Below are positions 50,926-59,474 of a DNA stretch of 64,000 nucleotides, in pieces (position 1 is the first letter of the stretch; each line of letters begins with the position of its first letter). The DNA is from an uncultured Bacteroidota bacterium (GTDB lineage: Bacteria; Bacteroidota; Rhodothermia; Rhodothermales; Salinibacteraceae): the NCBI GenBank assembly GCA_913055845.1, contig CAJXKO010000003.1:1-64000 (forward strand), given 5' to 3'. The notes under the pieces are model-generated. The model was not told the origin of the DNA. It worked only from the letters and a program-made list of their open reading frames with translations, and did no database searches. Made by a program: the position numbers and the translations under genes.

Positions 50926-51534
50926 ATGTCCGATCCATCATTTCCCCCCCGCACGGCTACCGTTGAGCGCACAACGGCTGAAACAGAGGTCTCGATCGAA
51001 TTGACCCTCGACGGCAACGGCACATACGACGTGGAAACCGGGGTCGGGTTCTTCGACCACATGCTGAATCTCTTCGCCAAGCATGGCGGACTGGACCTCA
51101 CGGTGCGGTGCGACGGGGATCTGGTCGTCGACGAGCACCACACTGTAGAGGACGTGGCCATTGGGTTGGGCCAGGCGCTGCGACGCGCCCTTGGGGACAA
51201 GGCTCACATCGCCCGGTACGGCCACGCCTACGTGCCGATGGACGATGCCCTGGCCCGCGCCGTCATTGACCTCTCCGGACGCAGCTACGCCCGGCTAGAT
51301 GCCTCGTTTGGGCGGGAACAGGTGGGCGACCTCTCCACCGAAATGGTGCAGCACCTCTGGCGCTCGCTGGCCGCACACGCCCGCTGCAACCTCCACCTGA
51401 CGGTCCTGCACGGCCACAACGCCCACCACAAAATCGAGGCCCTCTTCAAGGCCGCCGCTCGGGCCCTCCGCACCGCCGTGGCCCGCCGTGCCGATCACGC
51501 CGAGGTCGCCTCCACGAAAGGCACCCTTTCGTAG
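50926..51534 (+). CDS. hisB: Imidazoleglycerol-phosphate dehydratase
   Basis: This 202-aa monofunctional enzyme performs the sixth step of histidine synthesis. The duplicated metal-binding motifs are present: FFDHMLNLFAKHGG and DEHHTVEDVAIGLG in the first half, HLWRSLAAHARCNLHLTVLHGHNAHHKIEALFKA in the second. There is no fused histidinol-phosphatase domain. The track start at 50533 lies in the divergent gene; the ATG at 50926 is preferred. It heads a plus-strand histidine gene group. Confidence 0.96.
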   Translation: MSDPSFPPRTATVERTTAETEVSIELTLDGNGTYDVETGVGFFDHMLNLFAKHGGLDLTVRCDGDLVVDEHHTVEDVAIGLGQALRRALGDKAHIARYGHAYVPMDDALARAVIDLSGRSYARLDASFGREQVGDLSTEMVQHLWRSLAAHARCNLHLTVLHGHNAHHKIEALFKAAARALRTAVARRADHAEVASTKGTLS

Positions 51535-51633
51535 GGTGAGACGTTCGGGAAGGGATTTCCCCTCCACACACCCGCCATGCACGACCGTCTCCCCCGCTGA
51601 GTTCTTCATCCACAACCCCCAGCCTACCTCCCT

Positions 51634-52452
51634 ATGCTTTCTGACGAAACGGTGGCCGTTATCGGGGCCGGCAACATTGGACGAGCCCTCATCGGGGGCA
51701 TGATCGGCAGTGACCTGATCGCCCCCGAACACGTGATCGCCACTCGACGCACGGCCTCGGCCCTTGCGGACATGGCCGAGGAGTTTCCAGGCCTCCGCAC
51801 CACGACCGACAATGTGGAGGCGGTGCGAGACGCCTCCATCATTTTGCTCACCATCAAGCCTCAGAGTCGGGCGGAGGTCATCACAAATCTCCGCGATCAC
51901 GTCGAGCGCGACGTGCTTGTCATTAGCGTCCTGGCAGGCATTACAAGCGAGCGGCTCCAGCTCGGTTTCGGTCAGGACCAGCCGGTGATCCGGGCCATGC
52001 CCAACACCCCGGCCCTCGTGGACGCCGGGGCCACTGCCCTTTCCGCCGGGACGTACGCGACGGAAGAGCACGTGGCAAAGGCACAGTCCATTTTCGAGGC
52101 CGTCGGCGATGCGGTGGTCGTCTCTGAAGAATACATGGACGCCGTGACCGGTCTGTCTGGCAGCGGCCCAGCCTACGTGTACATGTTCATTGAGGCCCTC
52201 ACGGATGCGGGCGTGAAGCAGGGACTCTCGCGCTCCGACGCCGCCGACCTGGCTGCGCAGACCGTCTACGGCGCCGCTAAACTCGCCATTGATACGGGCA
52301 AACACCCGGCCATTCTGCGCGATGAAGTGACCACACCCGGCGGAACGGCCATCGCGGCCGTTTCATCACTCGAAGAACACGGCCTCCGCACGATGCTCAT
52401 CAACGCCGTGGGCACCGCTACGCAGCGCTCAAAGGAACTGAACGAGGAGTAA
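51634..52452 (+). CDS. proC: Pyrroline-5-carboxylate reductase
   Basis: This 272-aa NAD(P)H-dependent enzyme makes proline from pyrroline-5-carboxylate. It shows the Rossmann motif VAVIGAGNIGRALIGG, the VIRAMPNTPALVDAGATAL segment and the dimer-domain signature SGSGPAYVYMFIEALTDAGVKQGL with DEVTTPGGTAIAAV. It sits between hisB (99 bp upstream) and hisH (60 bp downstream), which suggests co-transcription of proline and histidine genes. The 99-bp gap contains a 7-codon ORF (MHDRLPR) that I do not annotate. Confidence 0.96.
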   Translation: MLSDETVAVIGAGNIGRALIGGMIGSDLIAPEHVIATRRTASALADMAEEFPGLRTTTDNVEAVRDASIILLTIKPQSRAEVITNLRDHVERDVLVISVLAGITSERLQLGFGQDQPVIRAMPNTPALVDAGATALSAGTYATEEHVAKAQSIFEAVGDAVVVSEEYMDAVTGLSGSGPAYVYMFIEALTDAGVKQGLSRSDAADLAAQTVYGAAKLAIDTGKHPAILRDEVTTPGGTAIAAVSSLEEHGLRTMLINAVGTATQRSKELNEE

Positions 52453-52512
52453 AGCAGCGTCCCCCGTGATTTTTCGTGCGTTCCTCGCCTTCCCTTCCAT
52501 CCTCTTCCGCCT

Positions 52513-53160
52513 ATGATCACGATCATCGACTACGGCATCGGCAACCTCCGCTCCATCGAGAAGGCGTTCGAGACGGTCGGCGTCACGGTCCGCCGCACGG
52601 ACGACCCGCACGCGATCACCGACGCCGAGCGGTTGGTGCTCCCAGGCGTGGGAGCCTTCCGGGCGTGCATCGACGAGATTCGGGAGCGCGACCTGGAGGC
52701 CCCGATCCACGACGCGATCGATCGAGACATTCCCTTCTTAGGGGTCTGCGTGGGGATGCAATTGCTTTTCGAGACTGGGTACGAGAAGGGTGAGCACGAG
52801 GGCCTCGGCGTGCTGCCGGGCCATGTGGCGCATTTTCGGGCGGTGGACGCCGAGATGCCGGAGGACCTCTCGGTGCCTCACATGGGATGGAACACGATCG
52901 AGCCGACCCGCTCTCACCCAATCCTGGAGGGCCTGGGAGAGACGCCGCATGTGTACTTTGTACACTCGTATCATCCTGTAGCCGCGGCGGCGAGCGATGT
53001 GCTGGCGACTACCACCTATGGTCACTCATTCCCGTCGGTCGTGCAACGGAGGAACGTGTTTGGGGTGCAGTTCCACCCGGAGAAGTCTCAGGCCGCCGGG
53101 CTGGGCCTGCTGGAAAACTTCGCCACCCTTCCTATCGAGGCCGACGAACCGGCGGCGTAA
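52513..53160 (+). CDS. hisH: Imidazole glycerol phosphate synthase, glutaminase subunit HisH
   Basis: This 215-aa class I glutamine amidotransferase supplies ammonia to HisF for the ring-closing step of histidine synthesis. It has the nucleophile Cys in GVCVGMQLLFE and the catalytic His/Glu in GVQFHPEKSQ. The start ATG opens the conserved MITIIDYGIGNLRSIEKAFE. HisF is encoded about 2 kb downstream after an interruption by two minus-strand genes. Confidence 0.96.
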   Translation: MITIIDYGIGNLRSIEKAFETVGVTVRRTDDPHAITDAERLVLPGVGAFRACIDEIRERDLEAPIHDAIDRDIPFLGVCVGMQLLFETGYEKGEHEGLGVLPGHVAHFRAVDAEMPEDLSVPHMGWNTIEPTRSHPILEGLGETPHVYFVHSYHPVAAAASDVLATTTYGHSFPSVVQRRNVFGVQFHPEKSQAAGLGLLENFATLPIEADEPAA

Positions 53161-53186
53161 CACGATCTGTCCGCTCCCCTTCTCCC

Positions 53187-53603
53187 TTATAGGTCAACCG
53201 TTTCGCTGGAGATGTCTCCGGGGGTGCGGTCCGCCCCGCGCCCCACGGCTCCCCACCAGAACACGACCACTTGATTCTCCGTCTCGTCCATTGGCACCTC
53301 GCGCAGGGGCACAGTCCACTCGCTGCCGGGCGTTACGCTCGGGGCCGTAAGGGTGGGCCGCCACAGAATGCGGGCCAGGACTGATCGTCCGTACTGTGCG
53401 GTCCAGACGGTATCGGGACCCTGATTCTTGACAACAATCATGCTGTCTGAGCGGTCCACTTGAACCCGAACAGACTGACCGTACGAGCCTCCATCGGTCA
53501 GTCCTGAACAGGCCGTGCCACCAAGCAGGCCGAGTAAAAGCAGCGGGAAGATGAACGGCGCGCCATGGAGCAGGGGAGGCCACCAACATTTGTGGGCGAA
53601 CAT
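53187..53603 (-). CDS. Putative small lipoprotein, 138 aa
   Basis: The N terminus is hydrophobic (LHGAPFIFPLLLLGLLGGTAC) and ends in a lipobox-like LGGTAC, with Cys32 followed by SG. The mature part is about 105 aa, beta-rich, and ends EWTVPLREVPMDETENQVVVFWWGA. I recognise no domain. The start at 53603 yields an unusually long pre-lipobox segment; an internal start is possible. It lies on the opposite strand inside the histidine group. Confidence 0.55.
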   Translation of the reverse strand: MFAHKCWWPPLLHGAPFIFPLLLLGLLGGTACSGLTDGGSYGQSVRVQVDRSDSMIVVKNQGPDTVWTAQYGRSVLARILWRPTLTAPSVTPGSEWTVPLREVPMDETENQVVVFWWGAVGRGADRTPGDISSETVDL

Positions 53604-53716
53604 GGCGAGAGGTCATTTCGGAGAGAGTGACTCGCCTGGGATACACCTGGCCGGACCCGAACACCCAATGACGGACCTGTGGCGTCGAGATCGAAAGAAC
53701 GCCCAGCCCCCAACAG

Positions 53717-53748
53717 AAAAAGCCCGCCCCGGCAAGGGGCGGGCTTTC
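53717..53748 (-). terminator. Intrinsic terminator downstream of the cold-shock gene
   Basis: AAAGCCCGCCCC (53719-53730) and GGGGCGGGCTTT (53736-53747) form a perfect 12-bp stem around GGCAA, followed on the minus strand by TTTTT. It terminates the minus-strand cold-shock transcript and may also act on the plus strand. It begins about 35 bases after the cold-shock stop. Confidence 0.88.
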
Positions 53749-53781
53749 GATCTTCCATCTGCCAGAAGGGCGTCCGGCGCG

Positions 53782-53991
53782 TTACCCAACCGGTGAGGCA
53801 TTGAGGGCGCTCAGGCCCTTGTCGGTTCGCTCGGTTTCAAAGGCCATTTGCTGCCCATCTTGCAGGTCATCGCCCCGGGTGGAGCCGGTAATGTTACTGA
53901 CGTGAAGGAAGACGTCCTCGCCACCCTCTTCGGGCTCGATGAAGCCAAATCCCTTCTCGCTGTCAAACCACTTAATCGTTCCGCGTTGCAT
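53782..53991 (-). CDS. Cold-shock domain protein
   Basis: This 69-aa protein is a single cold-shock OB domain with the RNP1-like KGFGFIEP and RNP2-like DVFLHVSNI motifs. It is an RNA/DNA chaperone by family. The track start (54330) would add 113 unrelated residues; the ATG at 53991 gives the canonical MQRGTIKWFDSEKGFGFI. The 285-bp region 53992-54276 upstream has no supported ORF and is long enough for the extended 5' leader usual for csp mRNAs. No specific structure is claimed. Confidence 0.95.
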   Translation of the reverse strand: MQRGTIKWFDSEKGFGFIEPEEGGEDVFLHVSNITGSTRGDDLQDGQQMAFETERTDKGLSALNASPVG

Positions 53992-54276
53992 AGTGTGTTC
54001 TACTTGGTGTTGGTTGGTGCGCTCCCCCGATGCAGCGTGAACGACAAAGAGGTTTCCCGGCGCGACGACGCAACGACAGAGGCGCAAAGTACTGTAGAGT
54101 TGATAATTCCACACGCCCCATACTCGCACAGTTCCTCTCCGGGATTGGGGACGGATTATTTTCATGGAGTCCGCGTCTCTCTTCCGATCGCAGGGCCCGC
54201 CATGCGACGAACCTCCGTCCCCGATGAGCAATATGAGAACCTGTGATTCGTCCTCGCTTCCCTGCCCCGTATCTCT

Positions 54277-55050
54277 ATGCTCATTATTCCCGCCATCGAC
54301 ATCCGTGACGGCCGGTGCGTGCGCCTGCACCAGGGGTCATACGACGACGAAACTGTTTACTTCGACGACCCGGTCAAGATGGCGAAGCTGTGGCGTGTGC
54401 AAAACGCTCAGACACTGCACGTGGTGGACCTTGATGCGGCGCGCGGGGAAGGAGCCCACAACCGGGACGTCATTGGCCAGATGTGCGACGCCCTCGATAT
54501 TCCAATCCAGTTGGGCGGCGGCATCCGGTCGATGGAGCAGATTGAGGCGGCACTGGACAGGGGTGTGTACCGGGTCATCCTGGGGACCGCGGCCGTGCGG
54601 TCGCCCGACCTCGTAGCACAGGCGATTGACGAATTCGGCGCTCAGCGGGTGGTCGTAGGCCTCGACGCTCGTGACGGGGAGGTGCGGGTGCAGGGCTGGA
54701 CGGAAGGCTCGGGCCTTGACGCCGTGGAGTTCGCCCGGGACATGGAAGCGCGCGGTGTGCGCCGCTTCATCTACACCGATATTAGCCGCGACGGGACGCT
54801 CGAAGGCCCCAATATTGCGGCCTACCGCACGCTGGGCCAACAGTTGTCGGCGGCTAAGATTACGGCCTCGGGCGGTGTGGGCGAGCACAACGATCTTCTC
54901 GATGTTCAAACCCTCGAGCCCTACGGCGTCGACTCGGTCATTGTGGGCACGGCGCTCTACGAGAACCGCTTCCCCTGCCAGCAGTTTTGGGCGTGGCAGG
55001 ACAAGGAAAACGTGGACCTCGACACGTTTTCGACAGCGTCCCTCCGCTGA
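54277..55050 (+). CDS. hisA: Phosphoribosylformimino-5-aminoimidazole carboxamide ribotide isomerase
   Basis: This 257-aa TIM-barrel isomerase acts in the fourth step of histidine synthesis. It has the N-terminal phosphate motif [18 protein letters not shown], the second phosphate site [18 protein letters not shown], and [13 protein letters not shown] in the second half. Catalytic Asp residues lie in PAIDIRDG and [12 protein letters not shown]. hisF follows after 56 bp. Confidence 0.96.
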   Translation: MLIIPAIDIRDGRCVRLHQGSYDDETVYFDDPVKMAKLWRVQNAQTLHVVDLDAARGEGAHNRDVIGQMCDALDIPIQLGGGIRSMEQIEAALDRGVYRVILGTAAVRSPDLVAQAIDEFGAQRVVVGLDARDGEVRVQGWTEGSGLDAVEFARDMEARGVRRFIYTDISRDGTLEGPNIAAYRTLGQQLSAAKITASGGVGEHNDLLDVQTLEPYGVDSVIVGTALYENRFPCQQFWAWQDKENVDLDTFSTASLR

Positions 55051-55106
55051 TTTCGGGACCGCTGGTGCCCGCCTGTTCTCCTTATCCCCTTCCTCTCTCC
55101 AACACC

Positions 55107-55910
55107 ATGCCCCTCGCCAAACGCATCATCCCCTGCCTTGATGTCGACGAAGGACGCGTCGTAAAGGGCATCAACTTCGTGGACATTCGCGACGCGGGCG
55201 ATCCGGTGGAGCAGGCCCAGACCTACGACGCGGCCGGGGCCGACGAGCTGGTGTTCTTGGACATCACTGCCACCCACGAGGAGCGCGACATCATGCACGA
55301 CGTGGTGCGCCGCACGGCGGATCAGGTGTTCATTCCTCTCACCGTAGGCGGCGGCCTCCGCTCGGTCGACGATATGCGAGCGATGTTGCACGCGGGGGCC
55401 GACAAGGTGGCCATCAACTCCGCCGCGGTGAAGGACCCGAGCCTTATTGCCCGCGGCGCCGACGCTTTTGGCAACCAGTGCATCGTGGTGGCCATCGATG
55501 CGAAACGGCGCGAGGACGAGGGGGGGTGGGAGGTCGTGATTCATGGCGGCCGCAAGCACACGGGCCGCGACGCGGTGCAGTGGGCCGCGGAGGCCGAAGC
55601 GCGGGGGGCGGGCGAGATTCTGCTCACCTCCATGGATCGGGACGGGACCAAGGACGGCTACGACCTCGACCTGCTACGGGCCGTCACCGACGCGGTGCAG
55701 ATTCCGGTCATTGCCTCCGGCGGGGCAGGTACACTCGAACACCTACGCGAGGGGCTGGTGCAGGGCCGCGCCAGCGCCGTTCTCGCGGCGTCGATCTTTC
55801 ATTTCCGCGAATACACCGTGGGCGAGGCGAAGGAGTACCTCCGCGACGCTGGACTCCCGGTTCGCCCACCCTCCGAAGAATGGACCAGTCGCCATGTCGC
55901 CACCGAGTGA
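55107..55910 (+). CDS. hisF: Imidazole glycerol phosphate synthase, cyclase subunit HisF
   Basis: This 267-aa TIM barrel, half-barrel-homologous to HisA, uses ammonia from HisH to form IGP and AICAR. It has [17 protein letters not shown] (first catalytic Asp), [31 protein letters not shown] (second catalytic Asp) and [13 protein letters not shown]. The track start at 54987 overlaps hisA; the ATG at 55107 is canonical. Its last 17 bases overlap the next gene. Confidence 0.97.
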   Translation: MPLAKRIIPCLDVDEGRVVKGINFVDIRDAGDPVEQAQTYDAAGADELVFLDITATHEERDIMHDVVRRTADQVFIPLTVGGGLRSVDDMRAMLHAGADKVAINSAAVKDPSLIARGADAFGNQCIVVAIDAKRREDEGGWEVVIHGGRKHTGRDAVQWAAEAEARGAGEILLTSMDRDGTKDGYDLDLLRAVTDAVQIPVIASGGAGTLEHLREGLVQGRASAVLAASIFHFREYTVGEAKEYLRDAGLPVRPPSEEWTSRHVATE

Positions 55911-56211
55911 TCGATCCACCACCCAGGCGCGCCTGCTCAAGACTGCCGCCGTGGTGTTTGCCGCCATTGGGGGTTCAATGGCGGCCTGGGGACTCGACAA
56001 GTGGGTTCGCTACCCCGAGGCCCGTGCGAGTCAGTTTGGATTCGACGCCCCTATCTGGCCGGCCTTTACGCTGTTCGTAGTGTTCGCCACCGGGGTCGGC
56101 GTACTGCTACTTTGGTCGGCCGCCGGGCGTGTGGAAGACGGGGAAGATCTCTTCGCACAACGGCACCGGCGTCACCCGTCGAACACCGAGGACGAACCAG
56201 ACTCCGGCTAA
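55894..56211 (+). CDS. Small membrane protein, 105 aa
   Basis: Two hydrophobic segments are present ([20 protein letters not shown] and [19 protein letters not shown]), linked by a short loop and followed by a charged cytoplasmic-type tail ([19 protein letters not shown]). It overlaps the hisF stop by 17 bp, so translation is probably coupled. I recognise no family, although AtpZ-like two-TM proteins are of similar size. No role in histidine synthesis is implied. Confidence 0.6.
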   Translation: MSPPSDRSTTQARLLKTAAVVFAAIGGSMAAWGLDKWVRYPEARASQFGFDAPIWPAFTLFVVFATGVGVLLLWSAAGRVEDGEDLFAQRHRRHPSNTEDEPDSG

Positions 56212-56243
56212 TCCCGCACCCACAGCGAGCAGGTATCTCTCCA

Positions 56244-56726
56244 TTACGAATCGGCACGCGATGTCTTGGAGTGTGCCGCGAGCAACGCCTCTATGAGTGC
56301 CCGCGCCTGGTCGTAGATGCCCGGCTCCTCACTGGCCCGCGGCCCGGCCACGTTTAGCACCTGAATGTCGTTTTCGCTGCCCCAGGCCCGAATCATCGGT
56401 ACCGGGACGGGGTCGCTGGGGCGAACGTGCAGCACCGGACGTTCCTGGGCCTCCGCTTCGCTTCGGGTGTGGGCCGTGCCGCCAGTCAGCGGGGCCGGCG
56501 CAATGATGAGCGTCCCGTCGCTGTCGCGGACGTTCCAGGCGGTGCGCTGCGCGTACTCGTCGGACGGCGTCTCGCGGAGAGGGTACTGCTCGGGAATGGG
56601 ACCGTCTTCGGCGCGCCGGCCTCGCGGGCACCATCCCCCCACGGGCACGTCGTAATGACGGGCTGCGTCGAGTGCGGCGCGATCCACCCCAGTCTGGCCA
56701 CCAGAGATGATTTTTTGGAGATGCAT
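56244..56726 (-). CDS. Putative molybdenum-carrier/SLOG-type Rossmann protein
   Basis: This 160-aa protein begins LQKIISGGQTGVDRAALDAARHYDVPVGGWCPRGRRAEDGPIP, the signature of the putative molybdenum-carrier family of the SLOG superfamily. The glycine-rich GGQTGVDRAALD phosphate-binding motif is intact, along with NVRDSDGTLIIAPAPLTGGTAHT. Members are thought to bind nucleotide-derived ligands or molybdenum cofactor, but the function is uncertain. No molybdenum-cofactor genes are nearby. It converges with the hisF-linked membrane gene. Confidence 0.85.
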   Translation of the reverse strand: MHLQKIISGGQTGVDRAALDAARHYDVPVGGWCPRGRRAEDGPIPEQYPLRETPSDEYAQRTAWNVRDSDGTLIIAPAPLTGGTAHTRSEAEAQERPVLHVRPSDPVPVPMIRAWGSENDIQVLNVAGPRASEEPGIYDQARALIEALLAAHSKTSRADS

Positions 56727-56825
56727 GGCAAAAACGTGTCGGGAAGGGTCCGGCGGATCTCCTGAACCTTCCCTGTCGCCTCCGGTTTCCCTCAGGCGCT
56801 GACGCTCAGCAGCCCTCGGTTCCCC

Positions 56826-57365
56826 ATGCGGCTCTTCACAGCGCTCGATCCGCCCGACGATCTTCGTACCGCCCTATCTACCCTCCAGAACGCCCCGTCA
56901 TTGCCAATGCGGTGGACCAACCCTGATCAGTTTCACGTCACCCTCCGTTTTATTGGCGACGTGGACCTTCCCCAGGCCCGCCGATTTGAGGACACCCTGC
57001 GGGCCATCAACGGACCTAGGGGATGGTGCGTCCCCTACGGCCTCGACGTGTTGCCGTCCCGCCGCACCCCTCGCGTGCTAATGGTGGGTCTGGAACCCAC
57101 CGACTCGATCATCGCCCTTCACGACGCGGTGAGTGATGCCCTCGAGGCCGAAGACCTTGCCCCCGAAGACCGAGACTATCGTCCCCACATTACCCTTGGA
57201 CGACTGGACAACCCGGACCCCGAAGCAGTTCACGCCTTCCTTCAGACGCACGACGAAATATCGCTGCCTGCGTTCCGGGCCGATCAGATTGTACTGTACG
57301 AAAGCACCTTGACACCCAATGGCGCCCGACACGAGCCCCGGGCCACCTATCCGCTCAGCGCGTGA
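56826..57365 (+). CDS. thpR: RNA 2',3'-cyclic phosphodiesterase (LigT/ThpR family)
   Basis: This 179-aa member of the 2H phosphoesterase superfamily has two HxTL motifs, FHVTLRFIGD and PHITLGRLDN, at the expected spacing. It hydrolyses 2',3'-cyclic phosphate ends of RNA. It begins MRLFTALDPPDDLRTAL, a typical ThpR N terminus, and is divergent from the SLOG gene with about 100 bp between them. Confidence 0.93.
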   Translation: MRLFTALDPPDDLRTALSTLQNAPSLPMRWTNPDQFHVTLRFIGDVDLPQARRFEDTLRAINGPRGWCVPYGLDVLPSRRTPRVLMVGLEPTDSIIALHDAVSDALEAEDLAPEDRDYRPHITLGRLDNPDPEAVHAFLQTHDEISLPAFRADQIVLYESTLTPNGARHEPRATYPLSA

Positions 57366-57478
57366 GGTGATGGCCATGCACGTCAAATTTTTATGCCCCG
57401 ATCGTGCCACCACCATAATTCGCTGCGTCCGTCGTTACGTTCATGCCGCGTCACGCTCCCACCATTCACCACTCACCA

Positions 57479-58126
57479 ATGCTCCGTCGCCTCTTTTTCC
57501 TTGGGCTTCTCGTGGGACTGGGACTTGCCACTCCCACAAAGGCCCAGGACGCGCCGTCGTTGGACGCACTGCAAGCCCGGTACGACCGTCTGACTAGCCT
57601 CCGCGCCACCTTCACACAGGTTAGCGCGTCGGAGTTTGCCAGCGACTCCACCCGCATGAACGGCCGCGTACTGCTGGCTGGTAATCAGTACCGTGTCGAG
57701 ACGCCCTCTCAGACCGTCGTGGCCAACGATACGACCACGTGGATCTACTCCCCAGCCGACAGCCAGGTAGTGGTCAACGACGCGGACACAGACGCGTCGA
57801 CCCTAACACCACAGACATTCCTCGCCACCGCGTCGACGAAATATGACGTAGCCGAGACCCGCTCAGTACAGCGCCGGGGCATTCCCCATCACGTTTTCGC
57901 CCTCACTGCAACCACCGAGGCCGCCCGCTTCCGCCAAGCCACTCTCTGGGTGCGACAGTCCGATCAGATCGTGACACGGCTCCGCGCCACCGACCGCAAC
58001 GGCTCTACCTTAGACCTCCGCCTGAACAACATCACGGTAAATCCGACATTCGAGGGGTCGCCGTTCACCTTCTCAGCGCCCCCTGAAATCGAAGTGGTCG
58101 ACCTACGCCAGACCGCGTCGCAGTAG
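57479..58126 (+). CDS. lolA: Outer-membrane lipoprotein carrier protein LolA
   Basis: This 215-aa periplasmic chaperone carries lipoproteins from the inner to the outer membrane. It has a signal peptide (RLFFLGLLVGLGLATPTKA), the LolA motif LDALQARYDRLTSLRATFTQVSASEF, FTF-type strands and DLRLNNITVNP. The ATG at 57479 starts the signal peptide; the track start (57443) adds 12 His-rich residues. The next gene starts four bases after the stop, so an operon is likely. Confidence 0.9.
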   Translation: MLRRLFFLGLLVGLGLATPTKAQDAPSLDALQARYDRLTSLRATFTQVSASEFASDSTRMNGRVLLAGNQYRVETPSQTVVANDTTTWIYSPADSQVVVNDADTDASTLTPQTFLATASTKYDVAETRSVQRRGIPHHVFALTATTEAARFRQATLWVRQSDQIVTRLRATDRNGSTLDLRLNNITVNPTFEGSPFTFSAPPEIEVVDLRQTASQ

Positions 58127-58130
58127 CGTT

Positions 58131-59345
58131 TTGCCTTCTACACTCAGCCCCACACGCCTGGTGACTCGACGCCGACTCTTTCAAATTGGCAGTTTCGTCC
58201 TGGCCGGCGCACTGCTCGGCTTGGCTTTATACGGCGTCGATCTCAGTAACATTTGGGCTGCGTTCTCGGAGGCCGACTACCGCTATCTCCTGCCGTTGAT
58301 CGCCTTGATTCTTGGCAGCAACCTTCTGCGGGCCTGGCGATGGCAAATCCTGGTGGAGGCGCTCCCCCCACCCAAGGGCTGTGAAGACGACCGGCTTTCC
58401 ACGGGGCGCATGTTGGAGGCGTCGTTCTCCTCCGTCATGATCGGATACATGGTCAACTACGCCGCCCCCCGGATGGGCGAGGTCGCCCGCACGGCCAACC
58501 TCTCGGCCCGGACCGACTACCGATTTAGTAGCCTGTTTGGGACGGTGGTGTCGGAGCGAATTTTTGATACGGCCGTCCTGGGCGTTGCACTGTTGAGCAC
58601 CGTGGGCCTACTCTTCCAGCGTCTCGACGTGCTTCAAACGCAGTTCTTTGCGCCGGCCTGGGCCCGTCTGCAATCCATCCCGACCGGATGGGTGGTGGGC
58701 GTTGTCGTAGGCATAGTGCTGGTGGGCACGGTGTTCTTCCTGGGCGTTCGGGGACTCCTGCGACGCGAGGATTCGTGGCTGGGTCGGACGTGGAGAAACC
58801 GCCTCAAGCCCGCCCTCCTGTCATTCAACGAAGGGATGGGAACACTTCTCCACTCCCCGCGGCGGATCGGGATCTTCGTGTCGACAGTGGGGATGTGGGG
58901 CGGGTATCTACTCATGGCCTACCTTCCTTTCCGCATGCTCCACCTGGCAGAGCCCTACGGCATCGGCATCCTCGATGCGTGGGCGCTCATGGCCATCGGT
59001 GCCCTGGGCATCCTGGTGCCGTCCCCCGGGGGCATCGGCTCGTACCACTACATCACCGAGCAGGCACTGGTCCACCTCTACGGCGTGCCGGCGGCCGAAG
59101 CGCTCACCTATGCCGTGCTCACCCACGGGGCACAGCTCGTCTTTTACACCCTGTCCGGCGGCGTGGCCGTGCTATATCAGGGTGCGGGCCTGCGTCCCCT
59201 CCTGGCGTTTTTGGACGACGACGCCTCCTCGGAGCCCTCATCTAAGAGCGCGCCCGCCGCCGCGGCAGACACGACAAAGACGCCGGACGAGGCCTCGTCC
59301 GCCCCAGTCCGGGCGGACCGGGACGGCCTGCCGACGAACGAATGA
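58131..59345 (+). CDS. UPF0104/lysylphosphatidylglycerol-synthase-type membrane protein
   Basis: This integral membrane protein has about eight helices. The flippase-like UPF0104 domain covers most of the protein (FVLAGALLGLALYGVDL, LIALILGSNLLRAWRWQILVEAL, SVMIGYMVNYAAPRMGEVARTANLS, IGALGILVPSPGGIGSYHYITEQAL). It lacks the C-terminal catalytic domain of MprF and may be a lipid flippase or polyprenol-associated protein. It starts with TTG at 58131, four bases after lolA; GTG at 58161 is an alternative. The C-terminal 45 residues are Ala/Ser/Asp-rich. Confidence 0.87.
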   Translation: MPSTLSPTRLVTRRRLFQIGSFVLAGALLGLALYGVDLSNIWAAFSEADYRYLLPLIALILGSNLLRAWRWQILVEALPPPKGCEDDRLSTGRMLEASFSSVMIGYMVNYAAPRMGEVARTANLSARTDYRFSSLFGTVVSERIFDTAVLGVALLSTVGLLFQRLDVLQTQFFAPAWARLQSIPTGWVVGVVVGIVLVGTVFFLGVRGLLRREDSWLGRTWRNRLKPALLSFNEGMGTLLHSPRRIGIFVSTVGMWGGYLLMAYLPFRMLHLAEPYGIGILDAWALMAIGALGILVPSPGGIGSYHYITEQALVHLYGVPAAEALTYAVLTHGAQLVFYTLSGGVAVLYQGAGLRPLLAFLDDDASSEPSSKSAPAAAADTTKTPDEASSAPVRADRDGLPTNE

Positions 59346-59474
59346 GCCAGGCTGATAGCCCCCCCAACCTTGACACTTTTCGCATAATATTGCTGGCAGG
59401 GCACCCCACATTTTCCTTGTTTGAGGGATGCACTTTCGCGTCGCTACATCCTGCTCATATCCCCTCAGATACCC

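Noticed and set aside
51577-51600. Seven-codon ORF (MHDRLPR) between hisB and proC, considered as a leader peptide
   Set aside because: It has no histidine or proline run and no adjacent hairpin pair, so an attenuator is not supported.
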